Source of the DNA: an uncultured Pseudomonadota bacterium
GTDB lineage: Bacteria > Pseudomonadota > Gammaproteobacteria > Methylococcales > Methylomonadaceae
Length of the DNA: 64,000 nt
Assembly: GCA_903834465.1 (NCBI GenBank)
Contig: CAILJB010000002.1
Coordinates: 1-64,000 of the forward strand
Direction of reading: 5' to 3'
Made by a program: the position numbers and the translations under genes. A model generated the notes under the pieces. The model saw only the letters and a program-made list of their open reading frames with translations. It was not told the origin of the DNA and ran no database searches. Each line of letters begins with the position of its first letter. The stretch's first letter is position 1. Positions 7,918 through 17,035 of the stretch are shown one piece after another.

Positions 7918-8751
7918 TTAGTATTTACGGTAAATGCCGTTTGCCACGGGAATCCAGCTTGTTTTTAAATAACGTAATGAACCTGTCACGCAGGTTAATA
8001 ACCAGCCACCCGATTTCGTTACGTTGTAAAGATTTTCAACGATTTGAGCTTGCGTTTCTTCTTCAAAGTAATACAACACATTGCGACAAAAAACGATGTC
8101 AAATTGCCCTTGAAATGGATACGGATAGTTTTTCAAATTCATGCGTCGGAATGTACACAAACGACGAATATCCGCATTGACGCGATGTTGATTCTCCCCC
8201 GTTTTTTCAAAATAATTGTGGAAAATGTGTGGGGGGACATGTTCCAAATGAGCATTTTTATAAATTCCTTTTTCAGCTTTCACAATCACTGGCGCACTAA
8301 TATCGGTGCCTAAAAGGGTAAAGTTTTGTTTTGTCCATGCCATTCCACGTTGTTCAGCAGTAATCATTGCAATCGTGTAGGCTTCATCTCCCGACGATGC
8401 CGCTGCACTCCAAATTCGGTTATCGCCGTCTTCGAGAGAGGGTAAAATAACATCACGGTAATAGTCTAAAGATTGTGGTTCACGAAAAAAATAAGTGTGA
8501 TTAGTCGATGCTGCAGACATAACAGCGAGTTGAATTTCCACAGAATCATCGGCGTGTAAATTCGCCAATAATTCACTTAAATCGTTAAAAGAATAATTCT
8601 TACAAACGCGCAATAATCTATTAAATAACAATTCTTGTTTCTTATCGGGATAATACATCCCGCATCGATCATTAAGCCATACGCGAATTTGATCGAAAAC
8701 TACCTTTTCAGTTTCATTAAATTCAAATTCCTCTGCAATGTTAGGTTCCAC
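7918..8751 (-). CDS. cheR: CheR, chemoreceptor methyltransferase
   Basis: A 277-residue S-adenosylmethionine-dependent methyltransferase of the CheR family. The N-terminal helical domain (about 15-80) precedes the Rossmann domain with STNHTYFFREP, SAAASSGDEAYTIAM and FDIVFCRNVLYYF, all characteristic CheR blocks. It methylates glutamates on the receptor. Its start overlaps the end of the upstream cheA by 11 bases, which indicates translational coupling. It has no TPR extension and so should act through general contact with receptors. Confidence 0.95.
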   Translation of the reverse strand: MEPNIAEEFEFNETEKVVFDQIRVWLNDRCGMYYPDKKQELLFNRLLRVCKNYSFNDLSELLANLHADDSVEIQLAVMSAASTNHTYFFREPQSLDYYRDVILPSLEDGDNRIWSAAASSGDEAYTIAMITAEQRGMAWTKQNFTLLGTDISAPVIVKAEKGIYKNAHLEHVPPHIFHNYFEKTGENQHRVNADIRRLCTFRRMNLKNYPYPFQGQFDIVFCRNVLYYFEEETQAQIVENLYNVTKSGGWLLTCVTGSLRYLKTSWIPVANGIYRKY

Positions 8752-9961
8752 TGATTAACTGCTCGCAATTTAATACAATTGCAACTTCACCCGTTCCTAA
8801 TAATGCACAGCCTAAGCCTGCACGAATTTTACTAATTTGTTCGGGGAGCGGTTTCATTACCACTTGTTGTTGATCAAAAATTTCATCCACTGGCAAACCG
8901 ATTAACCCTCTACTAGTATTAAAAACAATAATAATTTGTTGCGATAAACAAACTGTATTTTCTAACGATTCGCTATAAAACTTTTGCAAGCGACAAATTG
9001 GTATAAATACATCACGCACTTTGACCACTTCACTGCCATTATCTGCGGCGATAGGAATAATTTTTTCACGTTCGGGACGGAAAATTTCGCTGACCACATC
9101 GATAGGCGTGGCATATAAACAATTTCCAACACGCATCACTAAACTGTCTAAAAATGCCAATGTCAGGGGAATTGAAAAAGTAAATTTTGAACCTACACCA
9201 GACTTACTTTCGATGCCAATCCGTCCGCGCAATTCTTTTATGGTGTTATTTAAAACATCCATTCCCACGCCGCGCCCTGAGATATTCGTCACCGATTCAG
9301 CAGTTGAAAAACCCGCTTGAAAAATAACCTGCCACAGTTGTGAATCAGGTGGCTCATCGTTTGCGCCGTATAAACCACGCTCTTTTGCTTTGGCTAAAAT
9401 ACGCTCACGATCCAAACCGCGTCCGTCATCTTCGACCGTAATATGAATATCGCCACCCACTTGCGCGGCAGAAAGAATAATTTTGCCTTCTTCAGGTTTA
9501 CCCGCCGCAACACGCGCCGCAGCCGTTTCTAAACCATGATCGGCAGAATTTCGCACAACATGCACCAGTGGCTCATACAATCTGTCCGCTACCAATTTGT
9601 CGATTTCGGTTTCTTCGCCCACTAACTCTAAGCTAATTTTTTTGTTAGTTTGCCGTTCCAATTCTCGAATCATGCGCCGCATACGGCGAAACACTTCGCC
9701 GACTTCAACTTGGCGCAATTCAGCAGACACGTCTTGAATTTCACGGACAATCATTTTTAAACGATGGGCGGATTTCTCGAACTCGTCGAGTTCTAAATCT
9801 TGTAAATCAGGACTGTTGATAGTTTCAGAAACACTTAAACTCAATTCGCCCACAATATCCATGAGCCGTGCGACTTTTTCAGCAGAAATGCGTAAAAAAG
9901 CGTCACCTTGTACGGCAGTAGTAGAAGATTCGGTTGCAGATTCAGATGTTTGCATAGTCAT
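8741..9961 (-). CDS. CheA-type histidine kinase lacking the Hpt domain (kinase half)
   Basis: 406 residues, shorter than typical CheA (about 650). It lacks the P1 phosphotransfer domain and starts directly at a P3-like dimerisation helix (about 25-110). The ATPase domain is intact: N-box VVRNSADHG with Asn138, G1 DDGRGLD (178-184) and G2 GRGVGMDV (about 229-236). A CheW-like P5 domain ends the protein (about 270-405). It cannot phosphorylate itself on a P1 histidine, so its substrate is most likely His48 of the large protein encoded just upstream. This matches CheA4 of Rhodobacter sphaeroides. An in-frame ATG at 9955 is an alternative start. Confidence 0.93.
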   Translation of the reverse strand: MTMQTSESATESSTTAVQGDAFLRISAEKVARLMDIVGELSLSVSETINSPDLQDLELDEFEKSAHRLKMIVREIQDVSAELRQVEVGEVFRRMRRMIRELERQTNKKISLELVGEETEIDKLVADRLYEPLVHVVRNSADHGLETAAARVAAGKPEEGKIILSAAQVGGDIHITVEDDGRGLDRERILAKAKERGLYGANDEPPDSQLWQVIFQAGFSTAESVTNISGRGVGMDVLNNTIKELRGRIGIESKSGVGSKFTFSIPLTLAFLDSLVMRVGNCLYATPIDVVSEIFRPEREKIIPIAADNGSEVVKVRDVFIPICRLQKFYSESLENTVCLSQQIIIVFNTSRGLIGLPVDEIFDQQQVVMKPLPEQISKIRAGLGCALLGTGEVAIVLNCEQLISGT

Positions 9962-9994
9962 AAATTTCAGTATGTAATCGTTAAGATTCTAGTT

Positions 9995-12900
9995 TCAATG
10001 GGCGGCGTTTATTACGTTATTAACATCCAAAACCAATCCGACATCGCCACTACCGAGTAATGTGCAACCAATCACGCCGTTTATATACGATAAATAACCT
10101 TGCAACGGACGCGACAACACATTTTGTTGTCCAATCAATTCGCTCACTCGAATCGCAATGCGTTGTTGTCCCTTGCCAATCACGACAAACAGTTGTTTTT
10201 CTTCGTTACTAAAATCATCATCGCCGCTGTTTTCTTGGTGATTGCCTTTTAAAAATTGAACAGGAACGGTCTCGTTATTTTCCAAATGCAACATGTACTG
10301 TCCACCGTCTGCGGAGATGTGCATTAAATCTTCGGTATCGATGCGAATAATGCGCTGAATCGCATCAATCGGAATAACGTAATGCACGGCGTTAATTCTG
10401 ACGACCATGCCTTCTAAAAGCATCATCGATAGCGACATAGTCAGCGTGAAACGCAAACCGCCCGTAGACAAATTCTCTATCCACAGATTCCCGCGATGTA
10501 ATTGCAATGCTTCTCGCAATTTTGCGAAATCCACACCGTTTTCGCCTGTCTCATTATTACAAGTCATGCCATACGCACTGTTAAAAATAGCGTCTAATTG
10601 ATTCGATAAACCCAATTGCAAGGCACGTTGATTGACAAGTTTCATATCAATTCCCGCGCCATCATCTTCAATGATGATTTTTACATGGTCACTGTTTTCA
10701 ATCAGCGATAAACGTAGCGACGCATGGTTATTTTTACCGGCTACTATGCGTTGTTGTGGCATTTCAACACTTTGTGTCAAACAAAACGTCAGTAAGGTAT
10801 GTAATGGCGTTTTTAAATTTTCCATCATGTTGAAATCAAGCGAGATGTCTTCACCTTTGGTACTGAAATCCACCAAACGTTGCTGTTGTCTTGCGATATT
10901 TTCTACGAATGGAACTAACGGTTCTAACAGTTGCGTTGCAGGACGCATCCGTCCAGCAATCGATTCTTCTTGTAACTGTCCCATTTGCGCGTTGGTTTGC
11001 ACTTCAATTTGAATCAGTTTCTCGATTTTGTCTTGCCACGATGATAAATATTGCTGTATGTCATCTTTCGCGTGAGACCATTGTCCATCCACAGCACTTA
11101 ATTTGGCTTCGATATTTTTAGCTAAATCTTCTTCCACTAAATCACGCAATAAATGCCCCATTTGCGCTTGATTGGTGACTAATTCGCCAATCGATTCGAG
11201 CATATTACCGGACATTTTTCCTAGCCCATCTGCTGATGATGGTAATGATTCCAACTCTTTGACTAAAACGTCTTCTATGTCTTCAGAAAGATTCGGAGAT
11301 TCATCGGCTACTTCATGATTGATTAGCGATTCGGTAATAAATAACCTTTTGAATAACATTGAGTTGCCATTAGGTTCGAGTGCAATCAATGCTTCGCTTA
11401 ATTGTGTTGCGTTTAGTGATGTCGCTAATAAAAAATCAAACAACGTGTAATCTTCTTCAAAAACGGTAACGTTACTAATCACTGTCACGATACCTGACTC
11501 GACCCACGTTAAAAAATTAGCTGCTAATTCTTCATCGCTATTTAAATCTGTGCGAACAATATAAAAATTTTGATTTTCTTCTAAGGATTCGGCAGCAAGT
11601 TTTAAACTGTCGGGTGTTAAAATTTTGCGGAATGATTCAGGTAATCCCAATCGTGCTTCAATCGTTGCTTGCGAAACCACACCGCACGAAATAAATGCCG
11701 CCGACATGGCGTTGTCTAATAATTTTTCGATTTTTGCACATGATTGAAGACCATTTAAAACCGATTCAATTGCGGTAACAAATGATTTAGTAATACGCAA
11801 TATAAAGCCATCGATTATCAAATTCTCGTTTGCCACTCGCGCAAACAAATCAATCAGTGACATACTCAATAACGCAGCGGTTTCTAAACTGTGATACTGA
11901 CAAACGTAGTAAACTTTTCGTAATACTTGGTTAATCAGATTGCAATTATCTTCTACATTGATTTTGTTTTTAATTTCTGCCAACGCTTCACTGATAATCA
12001 TCAAATTATCAAACACTTGTTTCGAACATAAATATCCCAGCAATGTTTTCGCGTGCGTGTCAATTTGTGGGTATTTTTCTAAAACCATCGTTTCAGTTTC
12101 AGCTAATGTCGCAAATAAAAGAAACAGAAAATCTTGTATGTTTTGGTGATTAAGTGGTTCATCGCTAGAGCGTGTTACGAAATCGTCAATCAGTGACACC
12201 AATTGGGTAAATTCTAATTGGTCGGCAAATGTTTTAATTTGTTCAAGCGTCGCAAAAAATTGTGTGCGGTCAAAATCTGAAACATCGTAAGCAATTTTGA
12301 GTAAATTGAGCGGCGTTTGTATTTCACTAAAAAATAAGGCTATTTCATCATCGGCATTAACTGTGTTGGCGATACGGTGCGTTATCTCTGAACTTTCATC
12401 AACAACGATATTTGATAATATCAACGGTTGAAAGTCCTGTTTTAACAGTGTACTTAAATGGTTAAATAGCGCGGTGGCATGTGTCTCTGTAAAACCTCGT
12501 GATAAAAATTCGAGTAATACGACTTCCCAATTTTGCAAACCTAATTGTTCTGCGGCAAAATGTAAACGTTCGGCTTGGGTATGAAAATCGACTTGTGCCG
12601 TGTCTGGAAACGAAGGAAATTCAGCTAAAATTTGTTTCATTTCAAGCAACACTTCATTTGCCATATCTTCAAAAATTTTTTGATAAATAGGATTATCCGC
12701 TAAGGCTTCTTCGATTTTTTCAAAAATAATTGCAGTGGTGTCAGAATCTATATTTTCAAGTTCTACCGAATTTTCGGTACTTATCACTGTTTCAACAATT
12801 TCAATAAGTTGCTCGTGGACTTGAACTTGCTTGCCATCTTCACTAACCGAAACAGATGTGACGGAAGCAAAAAAATCATCTTCATAGTCAATTTCAGTCG

Positions 12901-13336
12901 GTGCAGATTCTTCAATCGATTCAGTTTGAGACATCTCGTTACGACACTGCGCTAATTTTTGTCGTAAGCGTTCCACTAACTCTTCACTTTCTTCTGGCTT
13001 TGCATCGTGTTGTGATTTGCAGGTTGTGACTAACATACCATTTAACACGTCAATCATTTCCAACAACAAATCGATAATGCTATTGTCGAGCGGTGCGCCT
13101 TCATCACGCACCACGCCGATTAAATCTTCAGCAACATGAGCGCGAGATTCAATAATCGATAATCCCATTACGCGCGAATTACCTTTAAATGTATGAACAG
13201 AACGAAATAAACCGGCAATCGCATTCGCATCAGTGGGAGATTTTTTTAAAGCTAATAATGCTTCTTCGGCTGCTTGGAGCGATTGTTGCCCTTCATCGGC
13301 ATACAATTCCCAAATTTCATTTGTTTCATCTGACAT
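9995..13336 (-). CDS. Large CheA-like protein with Hpt domain and degenerate ATPase
   Basis: 1113 residues. An N-terminal Hpt domain (1-105) carries the phosphoacceptor His48 in SVHTFKGNS. A second Hpt-like helical stretch (about 215-320) has no HxxKG motif. A long low-similarity helical middle is followed by a P3-like region, an ATPase-like fold and a CheW-like domain at the C-terminus. The G1 box DDGAGID remains (about 891-897), but the N-box region around 842-857 reads TPLHTLLTFCLTQSVE with no Mg-binding Asn, and the G2 box is lost. It probably cannot bind ATP productively and serves as phosphoacceptor for the Hpt-less CheA encoded next, as CheA3 does in R. sphaeroides. The start follows TAGGTAA. 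Confidence 0.9.
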   Translation of the reverse strand: MSDETNEIWELYADEGQQSLQAAEEALLALKKSPTDANAIAGLFRSVHTFKGNSRVMGLSIIESRAHVAEDLIGVVRDEGAPLDNSIIDLLLEMIDVLNGMLVTTCKSQHDAKPEESEELVERLRQKLAQCRNEMSQTESIEESAPTEIDYEDDFFASVTSVSVSEDGKQVQVHEQLIEIVETVISTENSVELENIDSDTTAIIFEKIEEALADNPIYQKIFEDMANEVLLEMKQILAEFPSFPDTAQVDFHTQAERLHFAAEQLGLQNWEVVLLEFLSRGFTETHATALFNHLSTLLKQDFQPLILSNIVVDESSEITHRIANTVNADDEIALFFSEIQTPLNLLKIAYDVSDFDRTQFFATLEQIKTFADQLEFTQLVSLIDDFVTRSSDEPLNHQNIQDFLFLLFATLAETETMVLEKYPQIDTHAKTLLGYLCSKQVFDNLMIISEALAEIKNKINVEDNCNLINQVLRKVYYVCQYHSLETAALLSMSLIDLFARVANENLIIDGFILRITKSFVTAIESVLNGLQSCAKIEKLLDNAMSAAFISCGVVSQATIEARLGLPESFRKILTPDSLKLAAESLEENQNFYIVRTDLNSDEELAANFLTWVESGIVTVISNVTVFEEDYTLFDFLLATSLNATQLSEALIALEPNGNSMLFKRLFITESLINHEVADESPNLSEDIEDVLVKELESLPSSADGLGKMSGNMLESIGELVTNQAQMGHLLRDLVEEDLAKNIEAKLSAVDGQWSHAKDDIQQYLSSWQDKIEKLIQIEVQTNAQMGQLQEESIAGRMRPATQLLEPLVPFVENIARQQQRLVDFSTKGEDISLDFNMMENLKTPLHTLLTFCLTQSVEMPQQRIVAGKNNHASLRLSLIENSDHVKIIIEDDGAGIDMKLVNQRALQLGLSNQLDAIFNSAYGMTCNNETGENGVDFAKLREALQLHRGNLWIENLSTGGLRFTLTMSLSMMLLEGMVVRINAVHYVIPIDAIQRIIRIDTEDLMHISADGGQYMLHLENNETVPVQFLKGNHQENSGDDDFSNEEKQLFVVIGKGQQRIAIRVSELIGQQNVLSRPLQGYLSYINGVIGCTLLGSGDVGLVLDVNNVINAAH

Positions 13337-13375
13337 TTTGTTACCTACACATTGAGATTGTTTATGGCGAAATTT

Positions 13376-13783
13376 TTACGCTGCGCCCAACACCTTTTTA
13401 ATTGTTTGCTCTAACTCTACGCCGCTCTTTGCGGCTAAATCGAGCGACACCGCACCAGACGGTTTGGTAATAATGGCATCTGCGCCCAATTGCCTAGCCT
13501 TTGCGGCATAAGGCGAACCTGCCAGCGCAACTGATGACAAAATCACAATTTTCGCTTTCGTGCGTAATTTTGCGTGTTGCAAAAATTCCAATCCGTTCAT
13601 TTCAGGCATTTCAATATCAAGTAAAATCAAAGACAAATCTTTATGTTTTCCTAATTCATCTAAGGCTTTTTTACCGTTTTCAGCGGTTGCAACTATTTCA
13701 AAATTTGCCCATTTCGTGACTAGATTGCGAATCACATTTCGCATCATCACCGAATCATCAACAATCATTACTTTATAAGCCAT
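13376..13783 (-). CDS. Single-domain response regulator of the chemosensory operon
   Basis: A 135-residue receiver with the acidic pair DD near residue 9, the phosphoacceptor Asp in LLDIEMPEMNG, the switch Ser in ILSSVA, and the Lys in ITKPSG. Its tail SLDLAAKSG resembles the CheB receiver more than canonical CheY, but no methylesterase domain follows. It likely takes phosphate from His48 of the large CheA-like protein. It could be the output CheY or a phosphate sink; no flagellar or pilus motor partner is encoded here. The ATG at 13783 follows AAGGAGT. Confidence 0.93.
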   Translation of the reverse strand: MAYKVMIVDDSVMMRNVIRNLVTKWANFEIVATAENGKKALDELGKHKDLSLILLDIEMPEMNGLEFLQHAKLRTKAKIVILSSVALAGSPYAAKARQLGADAIITKPSGAVSLDLAAKSGVELEQTIKKVLGAA

Positions 13784-13807
13784 GGGTCTACTCCTTATGT
13801 CTGTTTA

Positions 13808-13839
13808 CAACTTTAGTTGGGCGAGCTTCATACTCGCCC
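13808..13839 (-). other. Paired hairpins inside the chemosensory operon
   Basis: GGGCGAG (13819-13825) pairs with CTCGCCC (13833-13839) around the loop CTTCATA, and CAACT/AGTTG (13808-13819) forms a second small hairpin beside it. They lie between the receptor stop and the receiver start. No T-run follows on the minus strand, so this is more likely a stabilising or processing structure that sets different levels for the two sides than a true terminator. Confidence 0.55.
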
Positions 13840-13854
13840 CTTACTTAGCCAAAA

Positions 13855-15678
13855 TTAAAATTTACCAAACCCACGCTCGTCTTGATCTAACGGCATGATG
13901 TGTTTAGGAGATTTTTTTGCAGGTGCTGCATGTACGGGTGGTTTTACCGCAGCAGGTTTTGGTGCTGAGGCTTGTTGCTGTTGTCCGAGCAACATTTGTA
14001 ATTGGCGCAACATTTCAGGCGTTATGCCATCCAAACTTAATAAACCCGCCCCAGTGCTGGATTGACGTTCACGCAATTTAAAGCGACTTAATTCATGCTG
14101 TGTTTGGCTAGAAATTGTGCTTAATTCCGTTGACGCTGACGATAATTCTTCCGATTGTTGACTGGCTAAACGAGCCGCCGCCGCAATTTGTCCCATTGCG
14201 ACGTTAATTTGTGAAACACCACGCGATTGTTCGACACTCGCGGTAGCGATTTCTGCCACTAAATCTTTCACTTTAAGGACGCTGCCTACGATTAAATCTA
14301 AGGCTTCACCGGTTTCAACAGCAATACTTACGCCGTCGTTCACTCGTTTCGTTGAATCATCAATTAAATCCGCTGTTTCTCGCGCGGCTTTCGCGCTTCG
14401 ACCCGCTAAATTACGCACTTCTTGAGCCACTACCGCAAAACCACGTCCATGTTGCCCCGCGCGTGCGGCTTCCACCGCTGCATTTAACGCTAACAAGTTA
14501 GTTTGGAAGGCGATTTCGTCAATAACTTTAATAATTTTGGCAATGCTTTGAGAGGAGCTGTTAATTGCCCCCATTGCATCAGACATTGCTTGCATTTTTG
14601 TTCGCCCTTGGTCAGCGGCTTGTGAAGCCGTCATCACCAATTGGTTTGCGGCATTGGCGTTGTCGGTATTAGCGCGAACTTGGCTATCGGTTTCTTCAAT
14701 TGCTGAAGTCACTTCTTCAACCGCTGATGATTGTTCTTCTGCCGCTGATGCCAGACTGTTTGAGGTAATGTTTAATTGTTCAGCCGCGACACTGACTTGA
14801 TCAACGGTATCGGAAATTTGATACAGCGAGGTATTTAGCCGCGCCATCGCACTTTCAAATGAGTTTTTGATGCGTAAAAATTCGCCGCGATATTCGCCTC
14901 TCAACTCTGCACTTAAATCATTGTTGTCCATTGCATCGATAACACAGGCGATATTTTTTAAAGGTTCAACTATCGCATCTAACGACGTATTGATACCCTC
15001 TACAATGATTCGATATTCGCCTTTGTTTTTCGTAACATCGGCACGAACATCCAAACGTCCTTCAACGTTGGCATTCGCAATCATGGTGGTGTCTTCCACC
15101 AACTGTCTGAGATTCGTTTTTAGCAACACCAGCCATTCGTGAACTTGATCTTGGTCAGAAGATTTCACAGTTTCCGCCGTAAAATCACCGTTAGCAATTT
15201 TCGTGATGTATGTACTTAAATCAACCAGCCAAGCGTGAACGCCGTTAATGGTATTTTTCATTTCTTCATGTTCGCCGTGGCAAACGATTTCAATTTTGTT
15301 GCGTAAATCACCCGCACGCAGGTGGCGCAATATTCGATTACATTCGCCTAACGGTGACAACGCCGCATCTAACATCGCATTTACCGCGTTTAATGTTTCG
15401 GCATTTTCAGAATTCGCGGCATTCGCACGTTCGGATAACACACCTTGTTCAAATGCCTTTGTCAGGCGGACAATTTCGGGTAATACGGTTGATTGTTCTG
15501 ACATTTCTATTTCCTCGTTAATTAAAGTAATTGTTTCTGGTGTAACAGGTTCTGTAACCGTTTCTTGTGTAACGGGTTCTTCTTCACTCTCTATTTCTGC
15601 TCGCTTATCCACCCAATCTAACGGGTCATTCGCTTTAGTTCGGCGGTAATTCGTCGGTTTTTTTGGCGTTTCTGTCAT
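13855..15678 (-). CDS. Soluble methyl-accepting chemotaxis protein with HAMP repeats
   Basis: 607 residues with no hydrophobic segment long enough for the membrane, so a cytoplasmic receptor. The basic N-terminus (KKPTNYRRTKANDPLDWVDK) is followed by an acidic Thr/Glu/Pro-rich linker (about 30-60), several HAMP-like modules (about 110-285) and the MCP signalling hairpin (about 290-530) with the tip VIDEIAFQTNLLALNAAVEA. The tail ends DERGFGKF and has no NWETF-type pentapeptide. The upstream neighbour is a ParA-type ATPase. In R. sphaeroides the soluble receptor TlpT binds the ParA-like PpfA through its N-terminus, so the basic N-terminal peptide here is a candidate ParA contact. The ligand is unknown. 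Confidence 0.93.
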   Translation of the reverse strand: MTETPKKPTNYRRTKANDPLDWVDKRAEIESEEEPVTQETVTEPVTPETITLINEEIEMSEQSTVLPEIVRLTKAFEQGVLSERANAANSENAETLNAVNAMLDAALSPLGECNRILRHLRAGDLRNKIEIVCHGEHEEMKNTINGVHAWLVDLSTYITKIANGDFTAETVKSSDQDQVHEWLVLLKTNLRQLVEDTTMIANANVEGRLDVRADVTKNKGEYRIIVEGINTSLDAIVEPLKNIACVIDAMDNNDLSAELRGEYRGEFLRIKNSFESAMARLNTSLYQISDTVDQVSVAAEQLNITSNSLASAAEEQSSAVEEVTSAIEETDSQVRANTDNANAANQLVMTASQAADQGRTKMQAMSDAMGAINSSSQSIAKIIKVIDEIAFQTNLLALNAAVEAARAGQHGRGFAVVAQEVRNLAGRSAKAARETADLIDDSTKRVNDGVSIAVETGEALDLIVGSVLKVKDLVAEIATASVEQSRGVSQINVAMGQIAAAARLASQQSEELSSASTELSTISSQTQHELSRFKLRERQSSTGAGLLSLDGITPEMLRQLQMLLGQQQQASAPKPAAVKPPVHAAPAKKSPKHIMPLDQDERGFGKF

Positions 15679-15688
15679 ACCGTTTTGC

Positions 15689-16390
15689 CTATTTAGAATT
15701 TAAAAAATTTAGCCAATAATGGGTCAGCGCGTAGTAATCGTTTGCCCCTGAACTGTCTGGCGCGTAATCAAAAATACTTCGGCTATATGCAGGGGCTTCG
15801 GCTAATCGAATGTTGTTACGAATCACACCGCGCAAGACATGTTCACTAAAACGTTGCGATAGACTTTCGCGCATTTGGCGATGCGTCACTAATCGGTTGT
15901 CGAATCGACACAGTAATAAACGTAGTTTTTGCCATGAGATATGATTTTTCTCCATCGTCTCAAGTAGGCGGCTGATGCCTTGCATGCTCATAAATTCTGG
16001 TTCTAACGGTGTGAGTATCCAATCAACACGCTGCATTAAATGGGCAACCGTTGCATTCCACACCGGTGGCGCGTCGATAATCACCACGCCTTTTGAATTT
16101 AATACCGTTTCGGATAAATCTAAATTCAATGGTGGATTCGCATCACCAACAATTAGCGATAAACGTTCATCCACTTGCTGCGGCGAGCCGGTTTTTCCGG
16201 TCAACCAATCACTGACATTCCAAGTAAAATTCTCAGTGCGATAACCGAGCGCAGCGGTTAAATGGGTTTGTTGATCTAAATCCACCAACGTGACGGGCAG
16301 CTCACCAAATTTAGCTAAACCAACCCCTAAATTTAACGCGGTAGTCGTTTTACCTACACCGCCTTTTTGATTGAAAATAAGGATTTTCAT
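15689..16390 (-). CDS. ParA/Soj-family ATPase of the chemosensory operon
   Basis: A 233-residue ParA-family ATPase with the deviant Walker A motif KGGVGKTT near the N-terminus, a DLDQQ Walker A' segment and IIDAPP for Walker B. There is no ParB gene and no N-terminal DNA-binding extension, so it is not a plasmid partition system. It sits between cheW and a soluble receptor, ending 10 bases before the receptor start. ParA-like proteins in this position (PpfA in R. sphaeroides, ParC in Vibrio) position and segregate chemosensory arrays at division. That role is inferred from context. Confidence 0.92.
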   Translation of the reverse strand: MKILIFNQKGGVGKTTTALNLGVGLAKFGELPVTLVDLDQQTHLTAALGYRTENFTWNVSDWLTGKTGSPQQVDERLSLIVGDANPPLNLDLSETVLNSKGVVIIDAPPVWNATVAHLMQRVDWILTPLEPEFMSMQGISRLLETMEKNHISWQKLRLLLCRFDNRLVTHRQMRESLSQRFSEHVLRGVIRNNIRLAEAPAYSRSIFDYAPDSSGANDYYALTHYWLNFLNSK

Positions 16391-16393
16391 GAA

Positions 16394-16951
16394 CTACGCA
16401 CTGTTTTTTAATGCCGACAAACTACTTTGTAAATCGACAATCTGTTGCGAGATTAAATGCTCAATATTGAGCAAGATTGCCACTTTATCGTCTTGTTTAC
16501 CTAAGCCGAGAATCACGCCGGCATTGTCTCGATTTGCGCCAAATTGGGGTGGTTGATCGATTTGATTTTTGGGGATTTCCATGACTTCACTGACGTTATC
16601 CACAATCAAACCAATCAGTACGCCATTGCTGTCTAAAACAATAATGACGGTACGTTCGGTATACGGTTCTTCGGTCATATTAAAGCGGCGACGCACATCC
16701 ATCACGGGAATCACTTTGCCGCGCAAATTGATAACGCCTTTGATGAAGACTGGTACGTCGGGAACTTCCATTACACGTTGCATTCCGACAATTTCGGTAA
16801 CATAGTTAATGCTGATGCCGTATTCTTCGTTACCTAATCCAAACGTTAGGTACATATCGTTAATATCGTTTTCGTCATTAAAGACTAAATCTAACTCATC
16901 GGATGACTGCTCATCAGAACGGCGGTCTTGATTTTCTGTATGGCTTGACAT
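16394..16951 (-). CDS. cheW: CheW, chemosensory adaptor
   Basis: 185 residues. A Ser/Asp/Glu-rich N-terminal extension (1-40) precedes a single CheW domain with YGISINYVTEIVG, FIKGVINLRGKVIPVMDVR and IGLIVDNVSEVMEI. It couples the receptor to the CheA proteins. It is the first gene of the operon. The ATG at 16951 follows AGGAGA; a GTG at 16981 would add 10 residues but has no ribosome binding site. The parA-like gene begins 3 bases after the stop. Confidence 0.95.
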   Translation of the reverse strand: MSSHTENQDRRSDEQSSDELDLVFNDENDINDMYLTFGLGNEEYGISINYVTEIVGMQRVMEVPDVPVFIKGVINLRGKVIPVMDVRRRFNMTEEPYTERTVIIVLDSNGVLIGLIVDNVSEVMEIPKNQIDQPPQFGANRDNAGVILGLGKQDDKVAILLNIEHLISQQIVDLQSSLSALKNSA

Positions 16952-17035
16952 TGGTTCTCCTATTCGTTTGTGTTGTTTCACATCACACGGGTTTTGTTAT
17001 TTTTTATTCTATTCGAAGTCTTATAACTAGCGTTA

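Noticed and set aside
15689-16390. Plasmid partition locus
   Set aside because: There is no ParB, no parS-like repeats and no replication gene; the ParA-type gene is inside a chemosensory operon.
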